This document shows, one piece after another, positions 51,989 through 60,639 of a stretch of 64,000 nucleotides of DNA. The DNA lies in assembly GCF_014648635.1 (NCBI RefSeq), contig NZ_BMRM01000002.1:496001-560000 (forward strand), in the 5' to 3' direction. Position numbers and translations under genes: made by a program. Within the stretch, counting starts at the first letter, position 1; each line of letters opens with the position of its first letter. This stretch comes from Streptomyces cinerochromogenes. GTDB taxonomy: Bacteria; Actinomycetota; Actinomycetes; Streptomycetales; Streptomycetaceae. A model generated the notes under the pieces. It was not told where the DNA came from and searched no databases. It saw only the letters and a program-made list of their open reading frames with translations.

Positions 51989-52109
51989 GTGACCGAGTAC
52001 GGCCGTCGTACCGGCACGAGAGGGGCCGCCCCCGGGCCGTACCGACTACCCTTCCCTGACCACCTGCCGCCGTGCGTGACCACGCGCCTGCCGTACCGAG
52101 GAGCCCTCT

Positions 52110-52760
52110 TTGGCCTGTGACCTGTGGCTGGTACCGCTCGTGGACGTGTTGTGCCACACCCCGGACAACCCCTTCGCCGAGGAACTCGCGCAGTACAACA
52201 AGGCGCTGGCCGAGGCCGGCCTGCCGCCCGTCCCGGTGTACCAGTACATGCCGGGCCTGTCCGGCGACGTCGCCCCGGTCGCCGGTTTCGACTACGACGC
52301 CCTCCACTTCCTGCGCCGGGCCTACCTGCTCCAGGTCTGCGGCCTGCCGGTGACCCCCGTGGACGAACTGGGCGGGGACTACGAGCAGTTGCTGGAGATG
52401 TTCGAGTCGACGGCCCAGCAGTCCCACCTGGTCTGGCACTACGACCACGCGGGTGCCTACGTCCCCGTGGACTTCCCGCACCCGCTCTCGAACGACGAAC
52501 TCCTCGCGGGCGGCGGCCCGCTGGGCTCCTCGCAGACCCTGCTGCGCGAACTCCAGTACGTCGCCCCGACGATCGGCATCGATCCGGCCAACCCGCCGGC
52601 GCCGCCCGCCCCGCCCACGGCCCCCACCGAACTGGAGGAACCGGCCGTCCCGGCGCCCTACGACCCCAGCCCCTTCGCCCGCGAACGCCATGTCTGGCTG
52701 GGCCTGCACGCGGCGGCGACCCGCTCGCTGGCCCAGGGCTCGATGATCGTCTTCAGCTGA
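52110..52760 (+). CDS. conserved hypothetical protein
   Basis: 216 aa from TTG 52110, with GAGGAG ten bases upstream. It starts ACDLWLVPLVDVLCHTPDNP and goes on FAEELAQYNKALAEAGLPPV, LLEMFESTAQQSHLVWHYDH, AGAYVPVDFPHPLSNDELLA. A Pro/Ala-rich linker leads to a helical end (FARERHVWLGLHAAATRSLA). I know it only as a Streptomyces-conserved protein near purA. No function can be assigned. Confidence 0.7.
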   Translation: MACDLWLVPLVDVLCHTPDNPFAEELAQYNKALAEAGLPPVPVYQYMPGLSGDVAPVAGFDYDALHFLRRAYLLQVCGLPVTPVDELGGDYEQLLEMFESTAQQSHLVWHYDHAGAYVPVDFPHPLSNDELLAGGGPLGSSQTLLRELQYVAPTIGIDPANPPAPPAPPTAPTELEEPAVPAPYDPSPFARERHVWLGLHAAATRSLAQGSMIVFS

Positions 52761-52763
52761 CCC

Positions 52764-53015
52764 TCAGCCCGGTCCCGTGGCCGGTGCGGCGGGGCGGCCG
52801 ATGAGTCTGACGTCCGGGGGCCACAGGACACCCGCAGCGAGGAGCAGGGAGGGGCCCAGGTGCACGGGGCACACCTGCAGGGGTGGCCGGTTGTGGCGGG
52901 CGACCTCGAAGACCGCGGGGTCGGAGCAGTCCGTGCCGCCGGCCTGGTGGCCCTCACCGCCGTACGGGCCCCGGCATCGTGCGGTCCGGTGGACGCCCAT
53001 GGGTCCATTGTCCAC
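52764..53015 (-). CDS. small conserved hypothetical protein
   Basis: Up to 83 aa (ATG 53015, or ATG 53000 giving MGVHRTARCRGPYGGEGHQA). Contains CSDPAVFEVARHNRPPLQVC and PVHLGPSLLLAAGVLWPPDV, with three Cys and several His that could hold zinc. The plus-strand ORFs over the same stretch look like shadow. It converges with the gene at 52110 (3-bp gap). Moderate confidence because the reading frame is short. Confidence 0.5.
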   Translation of the reverse strand: MDNGPMGVHRTARCRGPYGGEGHQAGGTDCSDPAVFEVARHNRPPLQVCPVHLGPSLLLAAGVLWPPDVRLIGRPAAPATGPG

Positions 53016-53063
53016 CGGGCGCGGTCACCGAGGGGCCGTCGTCCACAGGGTGTGGACGCGGAA

Positions 53064-53107
53064 CCGCCCGCCGGCCCGCGCCCGGGGAGGGCGGGACCGG
53101 CGGGCGG
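53064..53107. terminator. large GC hairpin downstream of purA, related to the repeat at 30305
   Basis: CCGCCCGCCGG (53064-53074) pairs with CCGGCGGGCGG (53097-53107). The central part is the inverse complement of one unit of the 30305-30422 tandem repeat. Placed about 60 nt after the purA stop in its direction, it may end that transcript. Confidence 0.5.
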
Positions 53108-53115
53108 TGTCGCGA

Positions 53116-53163
53116 GGTGCCTGTTCGCGCGGGTGCCTGTTCGCGCGGGTGCCTGTTCGCGCG
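53116..53163. repeat. three tandem 16-bp repeats in the purA 3' region
   Basis: ggtgcctgttcgcgcg occurs three times without interruption, and a fourth partial unit runs into the purA stop codon (53168-53170). No coding role. Confidence 0.8.
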
Positions 53164-53167
53164 GTGC

Positions 53168-54451
53168 CTACAGGAACGAGTTGATCTCGATCGTCTCGTC
53201 CCGGCCCGGGCCCACGCCGATCGCGGAGATCGGGGCGCCGGACATCTCCTCCAGGGCCTTGACGTACGCCTGGGCGTTCTTCGGCAGGTCGGAGAAGGTC
53301 TTCGCCTTGCTGATGTCCTCGCTCCAGCCCGGCAGCATCTCGTAGACCGGCTTCGCGTGGTGGAAGTCGGTCTGGGAGTACGGCAGCTCCTCGACGCGCC
53401 TGCCGTCGATCTCGTACGCCACGCAGACCGGGATCTGCTCCCAGCCGGTGAGGACGTCGAGCTTGGTGAGGAAGAAGTCGGTCAGGCCGTTCACGCGGGT
53501 CGCGTAGCGGGCGATGACGGCGTCGAACCAGCCGCAGCGGCGGTCACGGCCGGTGGTGACGCCCCGCTCGCCGCCGATGCGGCGCAGCGCCTCGCCGTCC
53601 TCGTCGAACAGCTCCGTCGGGAAGGGACCCGCGCCGACGCGGGTCGTGTACGCCTTCAGGATGCCGATCACGCGGCTGATCTTCGTCGGGCCCACGCCCG
53701 CACCCGTGCAGGCGCCGCCCGCCGTCGGGTTCGAGGAGGTGACGAAGGGGTACGTGCCGTGGTCGATGTCCAGCAGGGTGCCCTGGCCGCCCTCGAAGAG
53801 CACGACCTTGTCGTCCTCCAGGGCCTGGTTCAGGATCAGCACCGTGTCGGCGACGTACGGCTTGATCTGCTCGGCGTAGCCCAGCAGCTCCTCGACCACT
53901 TGCTCGGCGGCGATGGCGCGCCGGTTGTAGAGCTTGGTGAGGACCTGGTTCTTGACGTCGAGAGCCGCTTCGACCTTCTGCTGGAGGATCGACTCGTCGT
54001 ACAGGTCCTGGACCCGGATGCCCACGCGGTTGATCTTGTCGGCGTAGGTCGGGCCGATGCCGCGGCCGGTCGTGCCGATCTTGCGCTTGCCGAGGAAGCG
54101 TTCCGTCACCTTGTCGACGGTCACGTTGTACGGCGTGATGACGTGCGCGTTACCACTGATCAGGAGCTTGGACGTGTCGACGCCACGCTCGTTCAGACCG
54201 CTCAGCTCGGAGAGCAGGACCGACGGGTCGACGACGACGCCGTTACCGATGACCGGCGTGCAGCCGGGGGACAGGATCCCGGAAGGGAGAAGGTGGAGGG
54301 CGTACTTCTGGTCGCCCACGACTACCGTGTGGCCGGCGTTGTTGCCGCCCTGGTAGCGCACCACGTAGTCGACGGATCCACCGAGCAGGTCCGTCGCCTT
54401 TCCCTTGCCTTCGTCACCCCACTGAGCACCGAGCAGCACAAGTGCGGGCAC
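53168..54451 (-). CDS. purA: adenylosuccinate synthetase
   Basis: 427 aa from GTG 54451 behind GGAAGGGG. GTP-binding [18 protein letters not shown], catalytic [51 protein letters not shown] and C-terminal [14 protein letters not shown] are all present. It converts IMP and aspartate to adenylosuccinate using GTP, the committed step to AMP. Monocistronic, divergent from the diacylglycerol-kinase-like gene. Confidence 0.97.
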   Translation of the reverse strand: MPALVLLGAQWGDEGKGKATDLLGGSVDYVVRYQGGNNAGHTVVVGDQKYALHLLPSGILSPGCTPVIGNGVVVDPSVLLSELSGLNERGVDTSKLLISGNAHVITPYNVTVDKVTERFLGKRKIGTTGRGIGPTYADKINRVGIRVQDLYDESILQQKVEAALDVKNQVLTKLYNRRAIAAEQVVEELLGYAEQIKPYVADTVLILNQALEDDKVVLFEGGQGTLLDIDHGTYPFVTSSNPTAGGACTGAGVGPTKISRVIGILKAYTTRVGAGPFPTELFDEDGEALRRIGGERGVTTGRDRRCGWFDAVIARYATRVNGLTDFFLTKLDVLTGWEQIPVCVAYEIDGRRVEELPYSQTDFHHAKPVYEMLPGWSEDISKAKTFSDLPKNAQAYVKALEEMSGAPISAIGVGPGRDETIEINSFL

Positions 54452-54578
54452 GCGCGTACACCCCTTCCGGGCGGGGCATGTCCAAGGTCGGGGGCGTGGG
54501 CGTAAGGTTCACCGCCGCGTACCACCGCGACCGCCGTTGGTCGCACAACCGTCGGACCGGATGCCCCGGAATAGACGA

Positions 54579-54606
54579 AGCCCCTGGCGCAATAGCGCAA
54601 GGGGCT
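54579..54606. terminator. hairpin in purA/DAGK divergent region
   Basis: AGCCCCT-g-GCGC AATA GCGC-a-AGGGGCT, a stem of 11 paired bases with one G/A mismatch, followed by CTTG. It lies between two divergent starts, where a terminator is not expected; it may block read-through from upstream transcription or act as a leader structure. Confidence 0.45.
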
Positions 54607-54648
54607 CTTGCACAAAGATGCTACCCGAGGAAGCGAGGCAGGACCGAG

Positions 54649-55497
54649 GTGGCGACTTTCGCGACGTCCGACCAGCTGCTGGTGATCATCGATCCGGCCG
54701 CACGGCAGACGGACGGCGAGTCCGTACGCATCGCGAAAGACGTGCTCAGCGCGGGTGCGGCGACCAAGGTGTGCCTGCCGGAGGACCTGGAGGAATTCGC
54801 CCGCGCGCTGGGCCGGAGGGGGTCCCGGCGGCCGGTCGTGGTCGGGGACGACCGGGCGCTGGTGCGCGCCGTCACGCTGCTGCACCGGCATCGGGAGCTG
54901 GCCGGATGCGCGCTGTCGGTGGTGCCGGTCGGGGACAGTGCGCTCGCCGAGTCGCTCGGGGTGCCCGGCGGGGCGGTGGCAGCGGCGCGGGCGGTGCTGG
55001 AGGGCGCCGAGCGACGGCTGGACCTGCTGGTCGACGACAGCGACGGGGTGGTGCTGGGCGCGCTGGGCATTCCGCCGGCGCCGGTGCGGGCGGCCGGGGG
55101 GAGCGAGCCGGTGCCCCTCGCCCCGGGCGGGCCCTGGTACCGCTCCCTGGTCCGCACCCTCGCCACCCGTCCGGCCCGGCCCACCCGGCTGTCGGCCGTG
55201 CCCGCCCCGGGGACCCGGCTGCGGGTGGAGGTCGACGGGCGGACGGTGGTGGACCTGGACCAGCCGGTGGAGGCGGTGTCGGTGGCGCCGGGCCCGGGCG
55301 GGGTGGCCTCGGTGGAGGTACGGCCGCTGTCGGTGGGTGCGGAGGCGACCCCGCTGCTGGCCTCCGGCCGCACGGTGACCGTCATCGGCGAGGCCTTCCG
55401 CTACCGGGCGGACGCGGCGGTCTCCGGCCCGGTACGGCGGCGGACGTGGCGGGTGGCGGAGGGCGCCTGGCGGCTCACCCTGCCCGCCACCCACTGA
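54649..55497 (+). CDS. diacylglycerol-kinase-like protein, degenerate catalytic motif
   Basis: 282 aa from GTG 54649. The N-terminal DAGKc-like part is LLVIIDPAARQTDGESVRIA and PVVVGDDRALVRAVTLLHRH. Where active lipid kinases have GGDGT the sequence has VGDDRAL, so phosphate transfer is doubtful. The C-terminal beta sandwich (LRVEVDGRTVVDLDQPVEAV, VTVIGEAFRYRADAAVSGPV) matches the family's second domain. Conserved in this position beside purA in streptomycetes, as far as I recall. Probable non-enzymatic or altered-function homologue. Confidence 0.75.
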   Translation: MATFATSDQLLVIIDPAARQTDGESVRIAKDVLSAGAATKVCLPEDLEEFARALGRRGSRRPVVVGDDRALVRAVTLLHRHRELAGCALSVVPVGDSALAESLGVPGGAVAAARAVLEGAERRLDLLVDDSDGVVLGALGIPPAPVRAAGGSEPVPLAPGGPWYRSLVRTLATRPARPTRLSAVPAPGTRLRVEVDGRTVVDLDQPVEAVSVAPGPGGVASVEVRPLSVGAEATPLLASGRTVTVIGEAFRYRADAAVSGPVRRRTWRVAEGAWRLTLPATH

Positions 55498-55635
55498 CCC
55501 GCACCGCCCGACCCGAGGCCCCCCTAAAGGTCTGGTGACACATATTTAACCGTGCCGACCCCTTCCCGGGTGTGTCCTTCGTCCACCATCCTGCTCCATC
55601 AGGACCCACGGACCGACACAGGAAGGGGCCACCCG

Positions 55636-57147
55636 ATGGCTGTGGACGAGGGTGTGGCACCGGCGACGGGCGCGGCGGACGGCGAAACGGTTCACCGGCT
55701 GAAACCCAACGCCGTAGGGCTGCTCGGGGTGGTGTTCATGGCCGTCGCCACCGCCGCGCCGATCACCGCGATGACCGGCAACGTGCCCTTCATGGTGGCG
55801 TCGGGCAACGGGGTCGGGGCACCCGCGAGCTATCTCGTGGCAATGGTCGTCCTGGCAATCTTTTCCGTCGGTTTCACCTCGATGGCGAAGCACATCACCT
55901 CGACCGGCGCCTTCTACGGCTTCATCTCCTACGGGCTCGGCCGGACCGTCGGGCTCGCCTCGGGGCTGCTGGCCACCTTCGCGTACGTCGTCTTCGAACC
56001 CGCGCTGATCGGGATCTTCTCCACCTTCGCCACGACCACGCTCAGGGACCAGACGGGGCTGCACGTCCCCTGGTGGGCCTTCGCCGTCCTGATGCTCGCC
56101 GTCAACGCCACCGGCACCTGGTTCGGGGTCAGCGTCGCCGAGAAACTGCTGGTGGTGCTGCTGGCGACCGAGGTGACCGTCCTCGCGGCCATGGCGGTGT
56201 CCGTCGCCCTGCACGGGGGCGGGCCGCACGGCTTCACGTTCGCGCCGGTCGACCCCGTCAACGCCTTCAAGGGGACCTCGGCCGGCCTCGGCCTCTTCTT
56301 CGCCTTCTGGTCCTGGGTCGGTTTCGAGTCCACGGCGATGTACGGCGAGGAGTCCCGCGACCCGAAGAAGATCATCCCCAAGGCCACGATGGTCAGCGTG
56401 CTCGGCGTCGGCGTCTTCTACGTCCTCGTCTCCTGGATGGCCATCACCGGCAACGGCGAGGCGGAGGCCGTACGCGCCGCCTCCTCCGCCAACCCGCTCG
56501 CGATGTTCTTCGACCCCACCGAGCGCTACGTCGGCCACTGGGCCGTCGACGTCATGCAGTGGCTGATGATCACCGGCTCGCTCGCCTGCGGCATGGCCTT
56601 CCACAACTGCGCCGCCCGCTACCTGTACGCCCTGGGCCGGGAGGGCGTCCTGCCCTCGCTGCGGGACAGCATCGGGCGCACCCACGCCCGGCACGGCTCC
56701 CCGCACATCGCCGGGCTGGTGCAGACAGCCGTCAGCGCGGTGCTGATCGGCGCCTTCTGGGCGGCGGGCAAGGACCCGTACACCGGTACCTACGTCCTGC
56801 TCGCCATCCTCGGCACCATGGCGATCCTCGTCGTGCAGGCCGTGTGCTCCTTCGCGGTGCTGGTGTACTTCCGCTCCCACCACCCCGAGAGCCGGCACTG
56901 GTTCCGCACCTTCACCGCCCCGCTCCTCGGCGGCGTCGCGATGCTCGCCGTCGTCGTGCTGCTGGTCTCCCACATGGGTGTGGCGGCCGGGCCGGAGTCC
57001 GGCTCGCTGGTGCTGAAGGCGACCCCGTGGCTGGTGGCCCTCGTCGCGGCGGCCGGCCTCGGCTACGCGCAGTACCTCAGGCGGCGCTCGCCCGAGCGGT
57101 ACGCGCTGCTGGGGCGGACGGTGCTGGAGGAGACCAAGGAGCGGTGA
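55636..57147 (+). CDS. APC-family amino-acid/amine permease
   Basis: 503 aa from ATG 55636. About 12 TM helices; the first has the unwound motif LLGVVFMAVATAAPITAMTG. FFAFWSWVGFESTAMYGEES and AMFFDPTERYVGHWAVDVMQ are typical of the basic/amine APC branch. A cytoplasmic C-terminus of about 25 residues is basic. Single gene, possibly importing an amino acid or polyamine. It converges with the P450 gene (16-bp gap). Confidence 0.9.
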   Translation: MAVDEGVAPATGAADGETVHRLKPNAVGLLGVVFMAVATAAPITAMTGNVPFMVASGNGVGAPASYLVAMVVLAIFSVGFTSMAKHITSTGAFYGFISYGLGRTVGLASGLLATFAYVVFEPALIGIFSTFATTTLRDQTGLHVPWWAFAVLMLAVNATGTWFGVSVAEKLLVVLLATEVTVLAAMAVSVALHGGGPHGFTFAPVDPVNAFKGTSAGLGLFFAFWSWVGFESTAMYGEESRDPKKIIPKATMVSVLGVGVFYVLVSWMAITGNGEAEAVRAASSANPLAMFFDPTERYVGHWAVDVMQWLMITGSLACGMAFHNCAARYLYALGREGVLPSLRDSIGRTHARHGSPHIAGLVQTAVSAVLIGAFWAAGKDPYTGTYVLLAILGTMAILVVQAVCSFAVLVYFRSHHPESRHWFRTFTAPLLGGVAMLAVVVLLVSHMGVAAGPESGSLVLKATPWLVALVAAAGLGYAQYLRRRSPERYALLGRTVLEETKER

Positions 57148-57163
57148 CGCCCGGGGCGCCCGC

Positions 57164-58384
57164 TCAGCCCACCTCCACGCGCAGCCCCGACAGTCCCCGG
57201 ATCACGAAGTTCGGCTTCCGTTCCGGCTCCGCCGCCAGGGCCAGGGTGGGGGCCTGCCGCAGCAGGGCCGTCATGGACGCCGCCAGCTCGATACGGGCCA
57301 GGGGCGCGCCGATGCAGTAGTGGATGCCCGCGCTGAAGGAGATGTGCGGGTTGTCCCCGCGGGTGAGGTCCAGGCGGCCGGGGTCGGCGAAGACCGCCGG
57401 GTCGTGGTTGGCGGAACCGAAGAGCATGGCGATCTCCGACCCCCTCGGGATCGTCGTGCCGTCGATCTCGATGTCGTCCAGGACCCAGCGTTCGAAGAGC
57501 TGGAGCGGCGTGTCGTAGCGCATCAGCTCCTCGACCGCGGAGGGGACCAGACGGTGGTCGGCGCGCAGGGCCGCCAGCTGGTCCGGGTTGCGGAACAGCG
57601 CCCACCAGCCGTTCACGGTGGCGTTGACGGTCGCCTCGTGACCGGCGTTCAGGAGCAGCACCGCCGTGGAGATCATCTCCTGCTCGGTGAGGCGGTCGTC
57701 CTCGTCATGGGCGGCGATCAGCCCCGAGACCAGGTCGTCGCCGGGCTCCTTGCGCCGGACCGCGATCAGCTCCCGCAGGTACTCCGAGAACTCCACCGAC
57801 GCCCGGACCGCCTTCGCGGCCGTCTCCCGCGACGGATTCAGCTCGTACATCCCGCAGATCTCCGCCGACCAGGGGCGCAGCTGTCCCCGGTCCGCCTGCG
57901 GGATGCCCAGCATCTCGGCGATCACCGCCACGGGCAGCGGCTCCGCCACGTCGGTCAGCAGATCGCCGCCGCCGTCGCGGACCAGGCCGGCCACCAGATC
58001 ACCCGCCAGCCCCTCGACGTACGGCTTCAGCCGCTCCACCGTGCGCGGGGTGAACGCCTTCGACACCAGGCGCCGGATCCGGGTGTGGTCCGGCGGCTCC
58101 AGGTCGAGCATCCCGTGGTCGTTGAGGGTGTGGAACGGCTCGTGCTCCGACGGGGGCGGGGTACGGCCGAACTCCTCGTGGCTGAACCGGTGCCGGTACG
58201 TCCGCCCCAGCCGGCGGTCCCTCAGCAGCGCCGCGACGTCCGCGTGGTGCGGGACCAGCCACTGGTCGGTCGGCTCGTACCGGACCACCCGGCCGCGTGC
58301 CCGCAGCTCCGCGTAGGCCGGATACGGGTCGGCGACGAACGCCGGGTCCCAGGGATCGAACGCGAGGTCGCTGGAGCCTGCCAT
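57164..58384 (-). CDS. cytochrome P450, CYP107-like
   Basis: 406 aa from ATG 58384. EEL-x2-R as VEELMRYDTPLQ, heme loop SFSAGIHYCIGAPLARIEL with the axial Cys, and I-helix LLLNAGHEATVNATVNGWW. Two deviations: the heme loop has FSAG instead of FGxG, and the I-helix reads AGHEA-T, placing Thr one residue later than the usual AGxET. It otherwise fits the soluble CYP107 class, which hydroxylates diverse small molecules with ferredoxin electrons. From memory it resembles the CYP107P enzyme located near purA in S. coelicolor. No ferredoxin gene is adjacent. Confidence 0.9.
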   Translation of the reverse strand: MAGSSDLAFDPWDPAFVADPYPAYAELRARGRVVRYEPTDQWLVPHHADVAALLRDRRLGRTYRHRFSHEEFGRTPPPSEHEPFHTLNDHGMLDLEPPDHTRIRRLVSKAFTPRTVERLKPYVEGLAGDLVAGLVRDGGGDLLTDVAEPLPVAVIAEMLGIPQADRGQLRPWSAEICGMYELNPSRETAAKAVRASVEFSEYLRELIAVRRKEPGDDLVSGLIAAHDEDDRLTEQEMISTAVLLLNAGHEATVNATVNGWWALFRNPDQLAALRADHRLVPSAVEELMRYDTPLQLFERWVLDDIEIDGTTIPRGSEIAMLFGSANHDPAVFADPGRLDLTRGDNPHISFSAGIHYCIGAPLARIELAASMTALLRQAPTLALAAEPERKPNFVIRGLSGLRVEVG

Positions 58385-58454
58385 GCCGGGACGCTAGCGC
58401 GCCGGCCGACGCCTGACCAGGGGGCCCGCCCGCACGGCCCGGGCCCCGCCGGGT

Positions 58455-58922
58455 TCAGACGACGGGCTCCGTGGTGACCAGGACGTAGTCGTAGTACAGC
58501 GGGTCACCCTCCTCGTCCACCGGGTACGCGTAGCTGCTCTGGTTCGCGAGGATCACCTTCAGCTCGGGCAGGGCGTCGAAGCCGAGGTCGTTCTCCTCGA
58601 TGGTGTGGCCCCGTTCCGCCAGCTGCTCGAAGAGGTCCTCACTCGGCGTGCGGAAGACGTCGAGCCCGTCGAGCAGCACCCGGACGTCGGCGTCCTCCTT
58701 CCGGAAACGGACCAGCTCCACTCCGCTCAGCATGCCGCTGCCGAAGCCGAGCACGATGTCCGTCTCGGAGTCGTCGTGCGTGAGGACGATCTGCCCCGGC
58801 TCCTCGTCGCCGGCGACGGTCCGGAGCACACCCCACTCCTCCACCGCGGCGCGCGCTTCCCCGACCGACATGCCGAGCCGGAAACGCCCGACGCCGACAT
58901 GCGGCACCAGTTCCAGTTCCAT
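58455..58922 (-). CDS. small acidic hypothetical protein, possible immunity protein
   Basis: 155 aa from ATG 58922 with GAGGG upstream. Acidic, mixed alpha/beta: RFRLGMSVGEARAAVEEWGV, QIVLTHDDSETDIVLGFGSG, LVRFRKEDADVRVLLDGLDV, YDYVLVTTEPVV. No named family recognised. The stop of the WXG-like gene is 14 nt upstream, so the two are co-transcribed. Small acidic proteins following secreted toxin genes often are immunity proteins; that is inference here. Confidence 0.6.
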   Translation of the reverse strand: MELELVPHVGVGRFRLGMSVGEARAAVEEWGVLRTVAGDEEPGQIVLTHDDSETDIVLGFGSGMLSGVELVRFRKEDADVRVLLDGLDVFRTPSEDLFEQLAERGHTIEENDLGFDALPELKVILANQSSYAYPVDEEGDPLYYDYVLVTTEPVV

Positions 58923-58936
58923 GTCCACTCCCTCGA

Positions 58937-59845
58937 TCACTCGCCCCGGACCCTCACGCCAGCAGAGCGCTCTCGTCGATGGTCCAGCCTCGCTTCTTGA
59001 GCATGTCCTGAAGCGGCTTGTTGTGTTTCAGGCCGGCCACCATCTCCTCGATGTGCCGAGCCCGAGCCGGCCTGGTGCAGTTTGCCGCCGTGGGAGGAGA
59101 CCTTGCCGGCGCCGTCCTCGAACTCGGCGTGGTCGATCACGGTCCGCTTGCCGGCCCCGGCCCCGGCCCCGTCGCCGCCGCTCCCGCCACCGGCGGAGGC
59201 CAGCTGCATGCCGCCGCCGTGCTTGCCGCCCGAGCCGCCCGGGTGAGCGTCGCCCGGCGCCGGAGGCAGCGAGAAGGCGCCGTCCACCAGGTCGAAGACC
59301 ATGTCCTCGACCATGGCCTCCAGCTTGGCGTTGACCGGCTCGGTCACCCGCGCCACCAGCTCGTCCACGATCCGGTCGGCGGCCTCGTCGATGATCCGTT
59401 TGATCGCCTGGCGCATCGCCACGGTCTCGGCCGCACCGATGACCGCGGACAGACCGCCGGTGACGACGGCGAGTCCCGCCGAGATCCCCAGCGAGGCGGC
59501 CATCGCACCGAGTTCGATCTCGGCCTTGGTCTTCATCCCGAAGACGATGTCCGCGACCACGTCGCACGCGTCCGCGAACAACCGGGCCAGCTCGGGGACC
59601 TTCTCCAGATGCCCCGCCTTCAGGTGGGCCCAGTGCTTCTCCATCGCGTCGACGGCCCAGCCCTGCGAGGAGGACAGGATCCGGGACACCGCCCGATGGG
59701 CGTCAGCGCCGTGCCCCTCGAACGTGTCCGCGAAATCCCGCGTGGAGTCGGCCATTTCGCGGTAGTCGTCCTCGTCGACGTTCGGCCAGTTGATCCCGAT
59801 GAAGTCCAGGATCTCGTCGGCCCATCCGGGCAGAACGTAACCCAT
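58937..59845 (-). CDS. WXG100/ESX-type secreted protein with apparent C-terminal frameshift
   Basis: 302 aa as read from ATG 59845. N-terminal helices (MGYVLPGWADEILDFIGINW, FADTFEGHGADAHRAVSRIL, SSSQGWAVDAMEKHWAHLKA) match the WXG/LXG-like layout. A hydrophobic helical pair (LGISAGLAVVTGGLSAVIGA) and a Gly-rich hinge (GGSGGKHGGG) follow. After GKVSSHGGKLHQA the frame becomes low-complexity, whereas another frame reads ARHIEEMVAGLKHNKPLQDM and LKKRGWTIDESALLA with stop 58954-58956. The gene therefore looks frameshifted near 59070-59085. Probably a polymorphic toxin or ESX substrate, now possibly damaged. Confidence 0.65.
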   Translation of the reverse strand: MGYVLPGWADEILDFIGINWPNVDEDDYREMADSTRDFADTFEGHGADAHRAVSRILSSSQGWAVDAMEKHWAHLKAGHLEKVPELARLFADACDVVADIVFGMKTKAEIELGAMAASLGISAGLAVVTGGLSAVIGAAETVAMRQAIKRIIDEAADRIVDELVARVTEPVNAKLEAMVEDMVFDLVDGAFSLPPAPGDAHPGGSGGKHGGGMQLASAGGGSGGDGAGAGAGKRTVIDHAEFEDGAGKVSSHGGKLHQAGSGSAHRGDGGRPETQQAASGHAQEARLDHRRERSAGVRVRGE

Positions 59846-59973
59846 CCCCCGTGCGCCTCGTTCGCACGTGCGATCCACGTGCGTGCACCGTCGCACACTA
59901 GTCGGCGACAGGCACGGACGGGCACCAGGTGACGGCGGGCTGCCGGTGACGGCGGGCACCCGGTGACGGATGC

Positions 59974-60639
59974 TCAGCCCGGCGTCACCAGGCGGGCCTC
60001 GTACGCGAACACCGCCGCCTGGGTGCGGTCGCGGAGGCCCAGTTTCACGAGGACGCGGCTCACGTGGGTCTTGATCGTCGACTCCGCCACCACCAGGCGG
60101 CCGGCTATCTCGGCGTTCGACAGACCCTGGGCGATCAGTATCAGTACCTCCGTCTCGCGTTCCGTCAGTTCCCCGTAGGCCGCCCGGGCCGCCGGCATCA
60201 GCCGGGGGGTGTCGGCCAGACGGGAGAACTCCGTGATCAGGCGTCGGGTGACCGAGGGCGCGAGGAGGGCCTCGCCCGCCGCCACCACCCGCACCCCGTC
60301 GGCCAGCTGGCGTGCCGAGGCGTCCTTGAGGAGGAAGCCGGAGGCTCCCGCGCGCAGCGCCTGGTACACGTACTCGTCCAGGTCGAACGTGGTCAGCACC
60401 AGCACCTTCGCCGTCTCGTCCGCGGCGACGATCTCCCGGGTCGCCTCGATGCCGTTCAGCTCCGGCATGCGGATGTCCATCAGGACGACGTCCGGGGAGA
60501 GTTCACGGACCCGGTCCACCGCGTCCCGGCCGTTGACCGCCTCGCCGACCACCTCGATGCCCGGCATCGCGTTCAGCAGCACCGAGAATCCCTCGCGGAC
60601 CATCATCTGGTCGTCCGCGACCAGTACGCGGATCGTCAT
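59974..60639 (-). CDS. NarL/LuxR-family response regulator
   Basis: 221 aa. Receiver domain with phospho-acceptor Asp55 in DVVLMDIRMPELNGIEATRE, acidic pocket LVADDQ and Lys in GFLLKDASARQLADGV. C-terminal LuxR HTH ELTERETEVLILIAQGLSNA then IAGRLVVAESTIKTHVSRVL. The ATG overlaps the kinase stop (ATGA, 60636-60639). Same family and orientation as the pair at 62102-64000. Confidence 0.95.
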   Translation of the reverse strand: MTIRVLVADDQMMVREGFSVLLNAMPGIEVVGEAVNGRDAVDRVRELSPDVVLMDIRMPELNGIEATREIVAADETAKVLVLTTFDLDEYVYQALRAGASGFLLKDASARQLADGVRVVAAGEALLAPSVTRRLITEFSRLADTPRLMPAARAAYGELTERETEVLILIAQGLSNAEIAGRLVVAESTIKTHVSRVLVKLGLRDRTQAAVFAYEARLVTPG

